DNA of 64,000 nucleotides from Mangifera indica (GCF_011075055.1 NC_058145.1:13885894-13949893); one strand, 5' to 3'; positions 23,935 to 36,250 are shown, counted from the first letter of the stretch. The notes: generated by a model from the sequence alone, not told the origin. Program-made: numbers and translations.

Positions 23935-24345
23935 GGGCTGGATTTGAATTGGGTCGAGCTCGAGTTCTCTTAAATTTAAGCTCAGTTCGATTTAAGTGTA
24001 AGTGAACTCAAACTCAAATCTGTCGAGCTTATCCCAAAGTTGTTTGAGTTCAACTCTCTTCAAGTGATTTGAGTGGAGCGAATTGAATAAAAAAGGCTAA
24101 AACGATATTGTTTTTATGTATATTAGTAAAAAAAAATATCATTTTACTTTATTCATATTAAAATTTTTTAGGTTCGTAAATTTAGCAATCTAAATAATCC
24201 TAAAGCTCGAGTTCAAACTAAAAAATATATAATTCTCAAACTTGACCTTGAACTTGAATATACTTGAGCTAAGCTCATTTTGAGGCTTATTAAAATCGAG
24301 CTTGTTTTACGCTCGTTCGAACCGAGGTCACTTTCAATCAGCCCC
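23935..24345. mobile_element. MITE-like element with GGGCTG termini
   Basis: Begins GGGCTGGATTTGAATTGGGT and ends with the reverse complement of GGGGCTGATTGAAAGTGACC. The interior is made of CTCGAGTT, GAGCTCGAG and CTCAAACT words. About 410 bp, no coding capacity, no clear target duplication. The type resembles small hAT-like elements common in dicots, but that is only inferred. Confidence 0.5.
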
Positions 24346-25209
24346 ATGTATATATCTCCTTGGCATTGAAGAGAGGTTTTTATACCGTCTTTCAGCCTCT
24401 ATAGTGCCTTCTCCAAGCCATTGTACCTTAATAGGGTTGAATAATTTGGGCTTGAGTGTGTTTAAAAATTCATAAGCCCAATACGAGCTGCTCCTTATGG
24501 GAAGTCCATGGAGCTTTAAAACATTATTGAAACTTTAAAAGGACAAGCCCACAGTCCCACTAGAATTACTAAGAGTCGTAGCCCAGCTTGGAGCAATTCA
24601 TTATCATCGAACATAACCACCAACAGATTTGCGGATTTCTGGGAAAACATTATTAATTTGCAATGCATGAGGTAATGTTATTAGCCCTAGGATCATCTAC
24701 CAAACAGTCATTGTACTTTGATCCAAGGGTTTACATTGCTTTCATATAAATTGACCATATTTGGTCATTTGCTTTTGTTGTAAATTAAATAAAAATTAAG
24801 GGATTCATTGGAACACTGATCTAAAGAAAGTACATTTTAATACAACTCAAATATGACCCTATACACTTCACTGGAAAAGACATTCGTACCCACCTATTAT
24901 TCAATACAATGCAATTTCATCAAACCCCAAAAAATAAAATTAAAAACTTATTACACAAAAATCATAGTTGCCACCCCAGTTATTCTAATATAAAATTCAT
25001 ATGAGATACAGATAGAAAAATAGGTTTTCGAATATGTGGTAACATATAGAATTTATTTAAAATGAAAAATAAATTAATGCAAGCCTGGACCTAGCAGTGG
25101 TTCACCATGTCTAACAGAGATCTTGTGACAGTGATAATGTAATTTTGGAGACCCTTGGATGCCTTCCCAATGGTGGATCCCTGTCCCTTTTAATATTTAA
25201 TATCTTAAC

Positions 25210-25370
25210 AGTATTATATATATATATATATATCTATTTTGAGTCATAATATAATTTAATATTATTTTTTCTTTAATTTAAAATTACTCAATTATATAAT
25301 AACGCATATCAAATATATACCTATTTACGTATTCAAAGTGGGTACGTATAATTTTATTTTAAATAACTTC
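25210..25370. repeat. AT-rich dispersed repeat copy
   Basis: Contains (TA)n, then ATAATATAATTTAATATTAT, TTTAATTTAAAATTACTCAA and TTATATAATAACG, ending GTACGTATAATTTTATTTTA. Same family as the copies listed at 11,300. Confidence 0.45.
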
Positions 25371-26179
25371 AACTTTTTTTTCCTTTCGAGTCAATATTAT
25401 GAGAAAATTTTACAATAATTTTGTAATTCATCTTATATACTTTTTATATCTTATGTGAAAGTATTCTAATCTTATTTTAATCTTAAAATTACATTTAAAA
25501 ATTGGTGGGTTTTTTTTTTTTTTCATTTTGCTTCCATGCATGCATGCTTATTCCTAGATATAAATTTAATTCACTATTCATTTTAAAATACAGAAACCCT
25601 AATCTTGTTGTTGAAGTATTAAAAGCTGTTAGATAAATATTAAAAATAATTATTTCTAAATTTTTTATTTCTCAAATCTTTTAAATTTCATTAAATCAAA
25701 GAGTGAATATTCAATATTTATTAGAAAAACCTAATTTTTTTTTTTTTGTGGCTAATGCTACATTTATATGTCAATTCTCCAAACAACTTAGCTTTAATTA
25801 ATACAATGGAAATGAAATTGTTATTTAATTTTTGCAACATAATTTTTTTTTTTTATTGTTTTCACTTTTTCATCAAATCAAGCCTTTATTTTTTAAAAAT
25901 TATTTATATTGCATTATTATTATTCTTTTCATTTTTAATCCTCAAAGCAAGGAATTATTTATATGAAGAAACCATATATTTCCTGTTAATTAAATATCCA
26001 CTAACTAAATACAACTATTCTAATAATTAATTCAAATTAATTAAGATGAAATTATGTAGTCAGTCATTATAATTAAACTGATTTTCATTTTTCTTTCCTA
26101 ATACTGTCAATTAGAACAGACACATACTACTGCAATGCACAGTAAGGATGAACTGTCAAACCAATTATTCATTCAATAA

Positions 26180-26350
26180 AATTATGCATATTCACTATTT
26201 ATTTTAAATATATAAATAAATATATATTTTAATATATATATTATTAAATAATTAATAATTTTAAATTAAAAAATAATGTATAATTATATAATAATATATA
26301 TTAAATATATACTTATTTATATATTTTATAATTTATTTGCTCACATAATT
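26180..26350. repeat. AT-rich dispersed repeat copy
   Basis: Contains ATTAAATAATTAATAATTTT, then AAATTAAAAAATAATGTATA and TATATAATAATATAT, ending near CACATAATT. No coding capacity. Confidence 0.45.
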
Positions 26351-26389
26351 AAAGATAGAGCTGAAGACCTTTGATATATTTATTATACA

Positions 26390-27113
26390 GGGAAAAGCAT
26401 TTTCCACCCAACTTTTAGCCCAATTTCAAACTTACACCTACAGGAAAGAAAAAACTTAAACCCCCACCCATGACCAAATTGCTGTCCAAATTTTTAATTA
26501 GGGACAGGGGTAAAATTGTTATTTTACCTATAAACTTTAAAATTTTACTATTTCCCCCCTCCAAGTTTTAAAAACTAATACCTCAACCCATCCTCAAAGT
26601 TTGAAAAGTTTAATTTCACCCCTAAGGTTTGTTTCCTTCTTTGACCATCACTGATGATTGACGTATTCCACCGATCTCTCATCTCCGATTATAAAGGACG
26701 AGGAAGAACGACTCTTCGTCATCCAAATCTGGAAGAATAGATGAAGTACGATGTTTTGTTGTCCTTCATCGTCGCGTTGGGACGATGCAACGAGCGACGA
26801 AAAGATTCTGTCTCTTCATTGCATCATGTGATGAAGAGATCTTCGTCTCTTTGTCACACCGTGCGACGAGGAGATGAAGATCTCTTTATTGTACCACTGT
26901 CGTTGTATTAAGAGAAGGAGGAGGTCGAAGATGATGCTGGAAGATAAAGTTGAAGAATGAGGATGAAATTGGTATTTTTAAAAGTTATGGGGGGGTGGCT
27001 ATAATTTGAAAAATATGAAAGTTTGCCTATGGATGAGAATATAAATTTTTTATCTTTTGTGAGCATAAGTTTGAGAATACTCTAAAAGTTGGGTGGAAAA
27101 TAGTTCTTTTCCC
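26390..27113. mobile_element. Complete non-autonomous TIR element, 724 bp, 10-bp TSD
   Basis: The left end GGGAAAAGCATTTTCCACCC, continuing AACTTTTAG, matches the inverted right end GGGAAAAGAACTATTTTCCA, continuing CCCAACTTTTAG. An exact 10-base duplication, TTATTATACA, flanks it at 26,380-26,389 and 27,114-27,123. The interior carries CGTCG-, GACGA- and GAAGA-rich tracts with small inverted repeats (GAAGAGATCTTCGTCTC). No transposase frame. The size, target duplication and ends suggest a Mutator-like derivative related to 14,864 and 20,890. Confidence 0.85.
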
Positions 27114-27123
27114 TTATTATACA

Positions 27124-28219
27124 ATTAAAAAACAAATGGTGTGTAAGAAGATTGAGATTTTGATAAATTATTGATATACTTTTAAAAGGTTGTACCTCCA
27201 CAAAAATCCAAAATATACAACATCATCCTCTTAAAAATTTCTGGTTTCCAAAGTTCCCACCTTGAGCCTCTGACCAGTTCATCATATATAATCAAATAGA
27301 TTAATAAAAGATTCTTGGCTTGGCTGTTCAATATTCCTAGCTACAATTGTACTCACTACCCCAAGTGCTAACCCTACCCTTTATTAAATTATCTATAATA
27401 GAACAAACATATATTTAAAGGACTCCTAAAATTATTGGCCCTTCAAAATCTACAAGTTGACTCATTTTAGGGAGTACCCACTCTGCATGTTAATTATTTC
27501 TTTTGAATAATTAGGGTTACAACTGCCTTATAATTTTCTTAAGATGATTGCCCAATTGATCAGAGGAGAAATATGGAAAATGAGAAATTTATATAATGAT
27601 AATATTGTTATTATCCATTTTAAAGAGTGTTTGTTTTGTTTAATAAGTCAAAATATCGTTTTAAAATTAAATAAATTATATTAAATAAATAAAATTTTTA
27701 TAATTAATAACTAATCTTATAATTACTATATAAAATAAATCAAAAATTTACTCTTAACATAATTCTATCCATTTCAAACTCAAACTCTCCCTTTTTAGAT
27801 TTTATATCTTTTACGGTTCAAGTTACCAAAGTGAAACCAGACGAAACTCAACAACATGACGTTTGTGCTTCAGTGGAGATAAGTTTACAGTCTAGTTTTC
27901 ATAATCAATTATAATCTGATTGGGGACTACAGTGATATACAGACAGACTGAATGAGAGAAAACAGTACAAACCCTAACATCATCATCAATCTCCCATTCC
28001 CAAAAAGAAATGTGCACAAAATAAAAAGAAGCTTGACCAGGTACTGTCAAAAGAAAATGTTTCAATTCGCTTCATCATACAAATAAAAAACAGACACAGA
28101 ACCCCAGAAACTGAAACGACATCTTTTCATCTCTGAATCTCTTATCACCATCACCACCTTACGCCAGACCTCACCTCATCCCATCAAATCTTTCTCTGAT
28201 TTTACTTACACTCACTCCA
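27124..28219. other. Intergenic and probable MYB 3' UTR
   Basis: No gene. The last 200-400 bases before 28,220 are probably the 3' UTR of the minus-strand MYB gene; I saw no clear poly(A) signal that decides its end. Confidence 0.45.
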
Positions 28220-29690
28220 TCAGTAGTTGTAATAGCGTTGCATCATCACCTTCTTAGCACTTTCATCACCACTACTGGTATTGAACAAGTTGAAGCTGAA
28301 GTTATTATTGTTGTCGTTGTTGCTAATCAGTTGCTTAACATCTTCAATACTGTAGTTCAGTGAGGATGGAATTTCTCCAAAATACCCATTTGGTTTCTCA
28401 GCAGCCGCCCACTGGTTTTCATTGTTGCCATAATTACTAAGCATAAATTTGTGGTTGTTTTCCTCAAACTCCCCGTTAGAGAGATAACCGTGAAAACTCA
28501 GATGATCTTCTTGTTTAATCTCCCTCCCATAGCTGAGCTGACAGCAGCTTCCATCGGAAGAACTGCAACTTGTTTCACTACCGAACACGAGGAAATTTTC
28601 TTTCATTGGACAGTACTGAGTGCAGCTAACCACACCTTCTTGGATATGAAACTGTGTGGCTAAAGAAGTGGAATTACTGGTGTTGTTGAAAAGATGGGAT
28701 GGTATGGTGGATGAGATTGATTCAAAAGAATCAAAACCGGCGAAAGATTTGGTGGGGGTGTAATAAGAAGACCATGAGTCGTTGTTGTTGAGTGATGATT
28801 GTAAACATTGAGATGATGATATGGGCAAATTTTGATGATGAGAAGATGGGAAAGTTAGTGATTTTCTTTGTGATGAAGGAGTATTCATGGCGATAAGCTG
28901 CTTCTTCAGCTTGGTATTCCAATGGTTCTTGATATCATTGTCAGTCCTGCCTGGAAGCTGAGCAGCTATTATTGACCATCTATGTGCAATTTCATGTATT
29001 TGTGTTAGTTAAAGTTCCATAACACAAAATAAAAATTAAAACTATATCTTTCATCAAGATTGCTAAAAATAGCAGATTCTTCATGTAAATGCTACTACTT
29101 TGCTGAAATTTATAAACCAAAAAACCCTAAACATTTCTACCTTTTTCCTTCTCGCGAGTTTCTTCTTTTAGATGGAGAATATTTATTTTACACATACCTT
29201 ACTTTCATCAAAGCAGTTTATAATTATGGAAAAAAGGAAAAAAAAAATTATACCCACAAAAGTCTTGGGTTATTAAACAATTGAATACCTGCTCCCAATG
29301 CTGGCAAAGAGGCTGTAGATGATCCTATCTTCCTCATCAGTGAATTCGCCATGTTTAATGTTAGGCCTGAGATAGTTAAGCCATCTTAGTCTGCAACTCT
29401 TCCCACATCTCTTTAAACCTGATGGATCCAAAAAGAAAATAATTAACCATTCAGAAACAGCAAACAAAAAGAGATTTGATTACATTGATTGATTAGCGTG
29501 TGGTTGTTTGTTGTTCCTGTGTGTGTTTGTGAGTGAAGATTCATCATATCTTACCAGCTTTCTGTGGAAGAGCAATCCAATTCCCACCAGTTCCATATTT
29601 CTCTATGTACTCCTTCAACTTCGTGTCTTCTTCTGGTGACCAAGGCCCCTTCTTCACGTTTGCCTTGTCACAACAAGGAGCCCTACCCAT
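28220..29690 (-). CDS. R2R3-MYB transcription factor, RAX/MYB36 subgroup
   Basis: DNA-binding regulator of 341 residues from exons 29555-29690, 29289-29418 and 28220-28979, the usual three-exon MYB layout. R2 (about 14-62) has the Trp spacing of [16 protein letters not shown] and LRWLNY. R3 (about 67-113) has [20 protein letters not shown] and ends WNTKLKKQL. The start [20 protein letters not shown] is the typical first-exon sequence of subgroup 14 (RAX1-3, MYB36, MYB68, MYB87). RAX genes control axillary meristem formation, and MYB36 controls Casparian strip genes. The C-terminal region is Ser/Asn-rich, acidic in patches and ends QRYYNY. One oddity: R3 reads IKNHWNTKL where relatives mostly have IKNYWNTKL. 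Neighbouring genes favour RAX1/RAX2. About 10 kb of gene-poor DNA flanks it on each side. Confidence 0.94.
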
Positions 29691-29834
29691 CTCTTTCTCC
29701 CTGTCTCTTTCCCTCTCTAACAGAAGTTTATGATCTTTTGGATGTCTCTGCAGACCTCTTTTAAGGAACCAAAGGTCTCACTTTCTCAATCAAACTTTGG
29801 TAAGGGTGTCTTATAGTGAGATTTGGGTTTGTGC

Positions 29835-29851
29835 ATAAATAAGTATATAAC
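29835..29851 (-). promoter_or_regulatory. Probable TATA region of MYB gene
   Basis: The minus strand reads GTTATATACTTATTTATGC, roughly 150 bases upstream of the start ATG. Two TATA-like cores (TATATA and ATTTAT) overlap, so the exact box is uncertain. Confidence 0.4.
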
Positions 29852-30526
29852 CTTCTTTTTAACTAATGATTAACATTTCCTTTGCCAAGTTTGACCTTAA
29901 AATATTTCTCTACTTTTGTAAGGCATAAATAACAATTATTTACACGTTGCCATGTGTATCATTTCAAATTAACAAAATTTTAAACCTCTTTATATATCTT
30001 ATCAATTTTGCATTAACATTATCTTCTTCACTTTCCCCTTTCACTTCCAGTTTCTTCTTCTTAGGTAGTCTTGGTCAGCCTTCACTACCACTAGCACACT
30101 GCCGTTGAGTTGCCACCCTCTTATTTTGACAAGACATTTCACACTCTTAATTTTACAAGTCACCTTCTCTCTCACCTCGTTATTGCATGTCTATTAGTCC
30201 CAACCATGACTATTACCGCCACCAAGCTATCACCCTCTTACTCTAAAAAGACAATGTAAATTCCCTTTGAGAATAGAAGGGAAACAAGCAAAAAGTAATA
30301 AAACAAAGGAAATATGAAAGAACTTCTAAGAGATTGGTTATTAGTAAACGAAAATAGAGAATTAAGAACTGTTTATACAAGAATCTCAACTTTCATTTTA
30401 TATAGAAACAAAAAATATTGCAAAGAAACACCTGGATCTAGCTCACACTCAACATCTTTCAATCTCTACTTTCCGTCAGAGGTGTTTAATGCAAACTGAT
30501 CTGAGCAAAGCACCCCTTGATTTGAG

Positions 30527-30945
30527 TTAGGATTGAATAAAAAATGTGACAATTTGAGTTTGGCTCGAGTTTGTCAGTCAAAGTTAAGGTAGTTCATGTT
30601 TTGCTCAATTCTTAAGTTTAAAGTTTAGATCTCGATTTAAGTTCATGGCTCGAATTTGTGACTTAGATTCATTGCTCATTGACAAAAAGATTTCTCTTCA
30701 ACAATTGCTTAACATGACTTGAATCAAGTCGCAAGCAAAGCTTGAACTTAAATTGAGCAATACCCAATTTGCAAGTCAAATTGAGTCAAACTCTGTCTAA
30801 CTTAAGTTTGATTTAAATTCATAAACGAGATGATCCTCTAAACTTGAGTTCAACTGAAATTCAGCTTAAATAAATTCAAATCAAACTGAATTAAGCTGAG
30901 TTAACTTTCAAAACTAAACTAGCTTGGTTTATGTCCAACCTTACT
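30527..30945. mobile_element. MITE-like block, TTAGGATTGAATAA ends
   Basis: The start, GTTAGGATTGAATAA, pairs loosely with the inverted end, GTAAGGTTGGACATAA. The interior is dense in TTTGAGTT, CTCGAGTT, GAATTGAG and TTAAGTT words, like the element at 23,935. The ends are approximate. Confidence 0.35.
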
Positions 30946-33900
30946 TGCCATAGATTGCCAAAATTCAAATGTCTTAGGTCGTTTTAACACACTCATTTGA
31001 ATTATTGAATAATTAGAATTCGAGTTTCAAACTTGGCCATGATGGACAAATTGTTTATAGTGGTGGCTAGAAGTTTCAAACTTGGATTGTAGATTTTCAA
31101 GTATATAAACAGGTCAAATTATCATGTTTAAAACTTAAAGGTGAGATCTTTAAAAAGTTAATTCTTTTAATTTTTTAATACTAAAATTACTATTTTACCC
31201 TTACGATGTTAATTTTTTTCAGCAGAGTTCAGTTTTGGGTGTGAAAGTATACATTGATGAGGTGAAAATGAATTTTAAGACCAAATCTTTGGTGAAAAAG
31301 TGTTTATAAAACTGTTTTTTTATAATTAAAAAAACTTACAATAAGTCAAAATAGTACCGGTAATTGGATATGCTAAAAGAACTTTTTATTATTTCAAAAT
31401 TTCCAGCCTTAAAAACAACCTTGCCCATTCTCTCTCTTCGGAGGATCCAAAGTCTTAAGCAGTAGAAATCAACACAACAGGCAATGAATGGATTATTGAA
31501 AGCTACATGATCTTTGAATTGAATTGTGACATTTTCCAAACCAAAGACTTGGCGATCATAATTAGGTAGATAATCAAATAACTAACTAGCTTGCTTCAAC
31601 TTAATTGGTGGTTAAAAATATTAATTACCAAAAAGCTATTATGACTATAACTTCAGTTAAGATGTCTCTCTTTAACATTTAATAAAATATTAATATGAAT
31701 TTTATATATATATATATATGTCACTTCTAAAAGATGCATTAATATATACCTGAAAACGTAACTTATGCAAAAATTACAGACAGTAAAAATTTAGAACACT
31801 GATGGACCCATGTCTGGATCAGATACTTTGATCTGACCATGTATTGTTTCGGAATCGGAGCTGACTTATCAATGCCAGATTACTATATATTGCAACAGTT
31901 TAATTAGATTTTTGATGGATGCAAAAGTGGCATGACAAACAATCCTTATATACGGTATACCTGCAATTGTTTTTACCATTTCAGCCATTGGGGACGAAAT
32001 CCAGGGTCCTACTGGATTCTGTAGGCCATCAAAATCAATCTTTCTGCCCTCAATTATGGTTGTATATTTGCTTGATGGGCAACTTGACTAGTAAAATAGA
32101 AAGATGTTAAATATATTAATATTTTAAGATTAAATTTTTAATTTATTGGATAATTAAACTTAAATAAGTTTTTTATTAAAAAAATACGTATTTTCTACTG
32201 TTACATATTAATTACTAAGATACTAACCAATTATTAATTGATTTATACTTAATATAATTTAATTACATCTTTTAAGTTTTATTTTAATTGTTTTCTTGTC
32301 ATACTCATTCTTTAAATACCTTTTAAAATGAGATTATTATGGAATGATTAGATCTTTATCAGATGTAGGCAGCCTCCAACATTTGGCTGGTTTCCCTCAT
32401 CCCTGTAGATTGAAGTGACTTGATGATGATAAGCAATCGATAGGAGCCAAATTCGATCAAAAAGCGAATTTATACGAGCTGAACTTTACATGTTCAATTA
32501 TGTACATGTTCCTGAAAACTCAGCATGTTTGAACAATTAATGAAAGGTCCCATCTCATCACCGAGGGTAACAAAGGCTAGATTGGCAATGTATGGAAAAG
32601 TTCTATGACTTTTTTCATTTGATATTAATTTTAATAAATGTCTCCTGTCTACATTCATTGAAGCCTGATTTGACGTAACAAAAAACGTGATTCATATTAA
32701 GAGAAAATAATTAATGAAATTAACCCATGTTTTATCCAAAAAAAAAAAAGAAAATGAAATTTTATGTTAAAAAAAAATATAATTTTAAGTTTGAATTTAA
32801 TAAATAATATATTTATAGAAGTTATGTTGATGTCACATAAATCTTAAGGATATCTCAATAAAGATACGTTTATTGTCTATCTCATTTTATTATTACCTTA
32901 TTCCTGTTGGATACCAACAACAACACATGAATTCATATCCATGTTCATGGACCTGTCTACTTGATAATAAATAAATTTATTTGATAACTTTATTTGTATT
33001 TCCTAACTAGCTGCTTTTTACTTGCAAGTTTCAACATTTTTACAGAAATATGTACAAAATTTTTAATAAATTTAGACGATTTTCAACTGGACCGCCCGCC
33101 CCTTCTTCCACACTACTGTATTTTCTGTATGAATCAACTGAAAGGAAAAACAATTAGGAATTGTACTAAAAACTGGAAAACAGCCAGATAACTTGATGGG
33201 AATTAAACAATTAATGGTGTGAAATTACTTGTTAAATTACTATGAAGTCAAGCCCTTTTAAAGTGCCGCAGCTTCATTAACTATGTGAGAAAATAATCCG
33301 GCTCAGGAAAGCAAAACTTTGATTTCTATGTCTCTTTGTTTAAAGGAAAATATAGAATGATGATCTCAATTAACCAGCGGATGAACGAAAAAGGATATAA
33401 AGTTCTTTGATATCTCACTTACTGAACAAGCACATGCAATGCAAACAGACAAATATTAATTAATTGAACAAGCCAAATAAACCCAGTTGAATTCTTTAGA
33501 ATTGTGTTAATCCACCTTTAAACGACACTATTAAATAAACCCTTATTTTTCAGCCAAGTGAAAACTGATTGCCCAATTTTAATTAGTTATATATTGTTCC
33601 ACCTCTATTGCAGTTGACACTGACACTTAAGGCTGCCAAACATTGGAGGAGAAATTGAGGGGAAAGAATTAAATCCAAGACCATAAGGATTAGCAAAATT
33701 GGACAAGTATTAAAATTTTTAAGAAAAAATTATAGGTTCAAATTTTTGTTATATTTATAAAATCGTAGCTTATCAAAAAAGACTCTCAATTATCAAAAAA
33801 ACAAAAATATTAAATTCGTGGTAGAGGTAGGGATGATCATGGGTCAGTTAACACCCTTGGTCACCCTAATTACCCTCATTATTTAATTTAAATGTTGCTT

Positions 33901-34021
33901 TCGTGTCACTATTTCCTTTCTCACATCTGTTACAGCTGCATTTATTAACATTAATATCATACACATGCACAAAGACAAATGTTGTAAATGCTTGTTATGA
34001 TTTTGTGTGTGTATATAGATT

Positions 34022-34059
34022 TGTATGTATGTATGTATGTATGTATGTATGTATGTATG
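34022..34059 (+). repeat. (GTAT)n microsatellite
   Basis: About nine tandem GTAT units ending in GCATGC. Confidence 0.9.
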
Positions 34060-35139
34060 CATGCTGTCACTATTAACAAACAGACTTTAAAGGGGCAAAC
34101 AAGAATAATATACGTGCATGGAAACATAAACCTAAATCTTACTTGTAAGTAGATATTTGATATAATATAATTAATATAATATAATATATGGCAAAGGGTA
34201 GAGAAAAGACATTAATTTGTGTATTAATTAATTAAGAGATTAAAATTTAAACGTTCTCTGTCGTCTCTGCTGCCTAATGGAATCTTCAAATTGAAAATAC
34301 AATTGGGCCTTCGTTTCTCTATCAAGATAGCAAACGACAAAATAATAATCAAGTTAATCCACAGTTGGATCAAGAATATAATAAAGAGAAGAAGAGACAA
34401 GTGTCGTCATCAGCGTTGACGACCGCAGAGGAAAGATTCACAAAAACTTGTGTTTTTCTCCCTTTCGCATCGTTTGGCAAACTAAGCTGGAAAAAATTTG
34501 CCGGCTGTCTCCATCTTGTTTAATATATAATATATGTACGTTTGCAAGTGAGGGAAAGTCTTGCTAATTTCATTAGTTGGCCATTCTAGCCCTCAGTGTA
34601 GGCTTTTTCCTTTGCATCCTTTCAAATTTCTTAAAAGTTTTGAGTTTAAAGGTCAAACAAAAAGTTCTATTTGAATCAAAATATTATTCAAAATTGAAGA
34701 CCGATCTTATAATTATTAGATCAGATCAATTAAAAGTATAATCTTAATTTGTCGTTAAAAGAATTTGAATCCAAATTTTTCACTTTGAAGTCTCAACTCT
34801 TTACCTCCCAAAGTACCCTTTGAGGCTGCATTTTGTTGACTTGGTCTTTTAAGTATAACTTCTAGATAGATTTAGGGTTAGTCACCAACTGTAAGGAAGA
34901 AATATGGCCTTAGGTTTTTTGATTGAGTTAGGTGATAGTGAAAACCATAAGTAAAACTAGTGATGTTTTGGACTCGTAGTCAGTTGTTAGTTAAACTCAC
35001 ACGTACAACTAATAGTTATCCTTTTTTATTTTAATGTTCAAATATCTACTAGAGTTTAGTTAGTCATAAAGTGAAATTACAAACACTAGACAAGTAGAAA
35101 TTTGGTAGGAAATCATTTTTTTAATTTTGGATTTTTTTT

Positions 35140-35280
35140 AGTAATGTGATGTACATAATTTTTATGTAAAATTAATAATATATCATTATGTAATTAAATA
35201 ATTAAAAATTAAAGATAAAATAATATTTAATCATATATTGATATATAATTATTTTTGTATATAATTTTATTATTTTTTAA
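35140..35280. repeat. AT-rich dispersed repeat copy
   Basis: Clear family core: ATTAAATAATTAAAAATTAA, then GATAAAATAATATTTAATCATAT, ending TATAATTTTATTATTT. Confidence 0.5.
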
Positions 35281-35651
35281 TTAAATTATTTTTCTATCTT
35301 TTTATTATTAGGTTTGATTGTGATGATAAGTGAGGAATTGATTTTTCATTCTTAAAAGATAATAAATTATCATTTTGCTCAAAGTACTGGTGGAAAATAG
35401 TCATTCGGTCTTTCTCCTGAACCACTTTCATGAAATTGTAGGCAAGGCTTGATCGGGAGTGATTAGCCTTATTCACACAGTTAAAAAAAAGGTCAGTCAA
35501 AGCTTCTAGCAGAAAATTTGGGGGCAGAAATAAATAGTGGAAAATCGAGGGACTTCGTAAGTGGAAGAGATGAAACACTAAAGTCAAAGAAAGTCTTAAG
35601 CCTTAACTGGGATTCGCTGAGACAAAGAACAAAAAGTCCTCGCTGTCACTA

Positions 35652-35846
35652 ATGACGTAACACGTTGCGTACCCATCCACGTTCATTGCAAATTCACTTT
35701 CAAGACTAACGTGATATCAAATCAATACGTGTCGCTTGATCCTGCATTTACACCTTTCTTTTTTTATTCTTCCATTATTTTTTTCATAGTCGCCACGTGT
35801 GGCTTCTTCTCACGCCCGCGCGTGCTTTCCAAATACGTGGTATTAC
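35652..35846. promoter_or_regulatory. ACGT-motif cluster of uncertain target
   Basis: About 195 bases hold at least six ACGT cores: TGACGTAAC, ACACGTTG, AACGTGAT, ATACGTGTC, CCACGTGT and ATACGTGG, plus a CGCCCGCGCGTG patch in otherwise AT-rich DNA. This looks like a promoter or a decayed promoter, but no convincing gene starts on either side. Confidence 0.35.
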
Positions 35847-35959
35847 AATGCGCCATAAGCCTTTGCCTCAGGTAAATTATCAGGTTTCTTAACAATTAAT
35901 TGATTAGCAAGGAGTGAAGAAAAATAAATATTATTTTGGATAGATTATAAGAAAAGTAA

Positions 35960-36250
35960 TATTATGTATATTTATTTTAAAAATATAAATATGTATATAT
36001 TTATATATGTTATTATATAATTGAATGCTATTTTATTTTTAATTTATAATTATTCAATCATATAATAATATATAACTATGTATTTATTTATTCACTTAAA
36101 GTAGGTATTTATAATTTTATTGTTATACAAAAATTGAAATAAAATTATAATTTTTTTATTAATAAAATTATACGTATATATTTTTTATATATAATTTATG
36201 TATTATAATAATATATTATTTATTTACTAAAATGGTTTATAAAAAATGTA
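35960..36250. repeat. AT-rich dispersed repeat, two adjoining copies
   Basis: The first copy is in the opposite orientation to most others: ATATAATTGAATGCTATTTT followed by ATTTTTAATTTATAATTATT. The second starts AATAAAATTATACGTATATA. Confidence 0.45.

Larger units (their letters stand above)
23542..26389. other. Intergenic, repeats only
   Basis: No gene supported. Includes the GGGCTG inverted-repeat element (23,935-24,345) and AT-rich dispersed repeats at about 25,210-25,370 and 26,180-26,350. A 94-codon frame at 25,746-26,030 is Phe/Leu/Tyr-rich translation of T-rich DNA. Confidence 0.5.
29860..35140. other. Gene-poor region upstream of MYB
   Basis: No gene supported. Contains a MITE-like block at 30,527-30,945 and a (GTAT)n microsatellite at 34,022-34,059; otherwise AT-rich unique-looking DNA. 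Short frames at 30,314, 31,336, 31,919 and 32,994 show no domain or coding bias. Part of this may be regulatory DNA for the MYB gene; this is inference from its length alone. Confidence 0.45.

Noticed and set aside
25746..26030. 94-codon Phe/Leu/Tyr-rich frame, possible membrane protein
   Set aside because: The hydrophobicity follows from T-rich DNA; no codon bias, splice sites or domain, and it abuts AT-rich repeats.
34022..34059. Regular short repeats as a possible CRISPR-like array
   Set aside because: It is a plain GTAT microsatellite with no spacers, in a plant genome.
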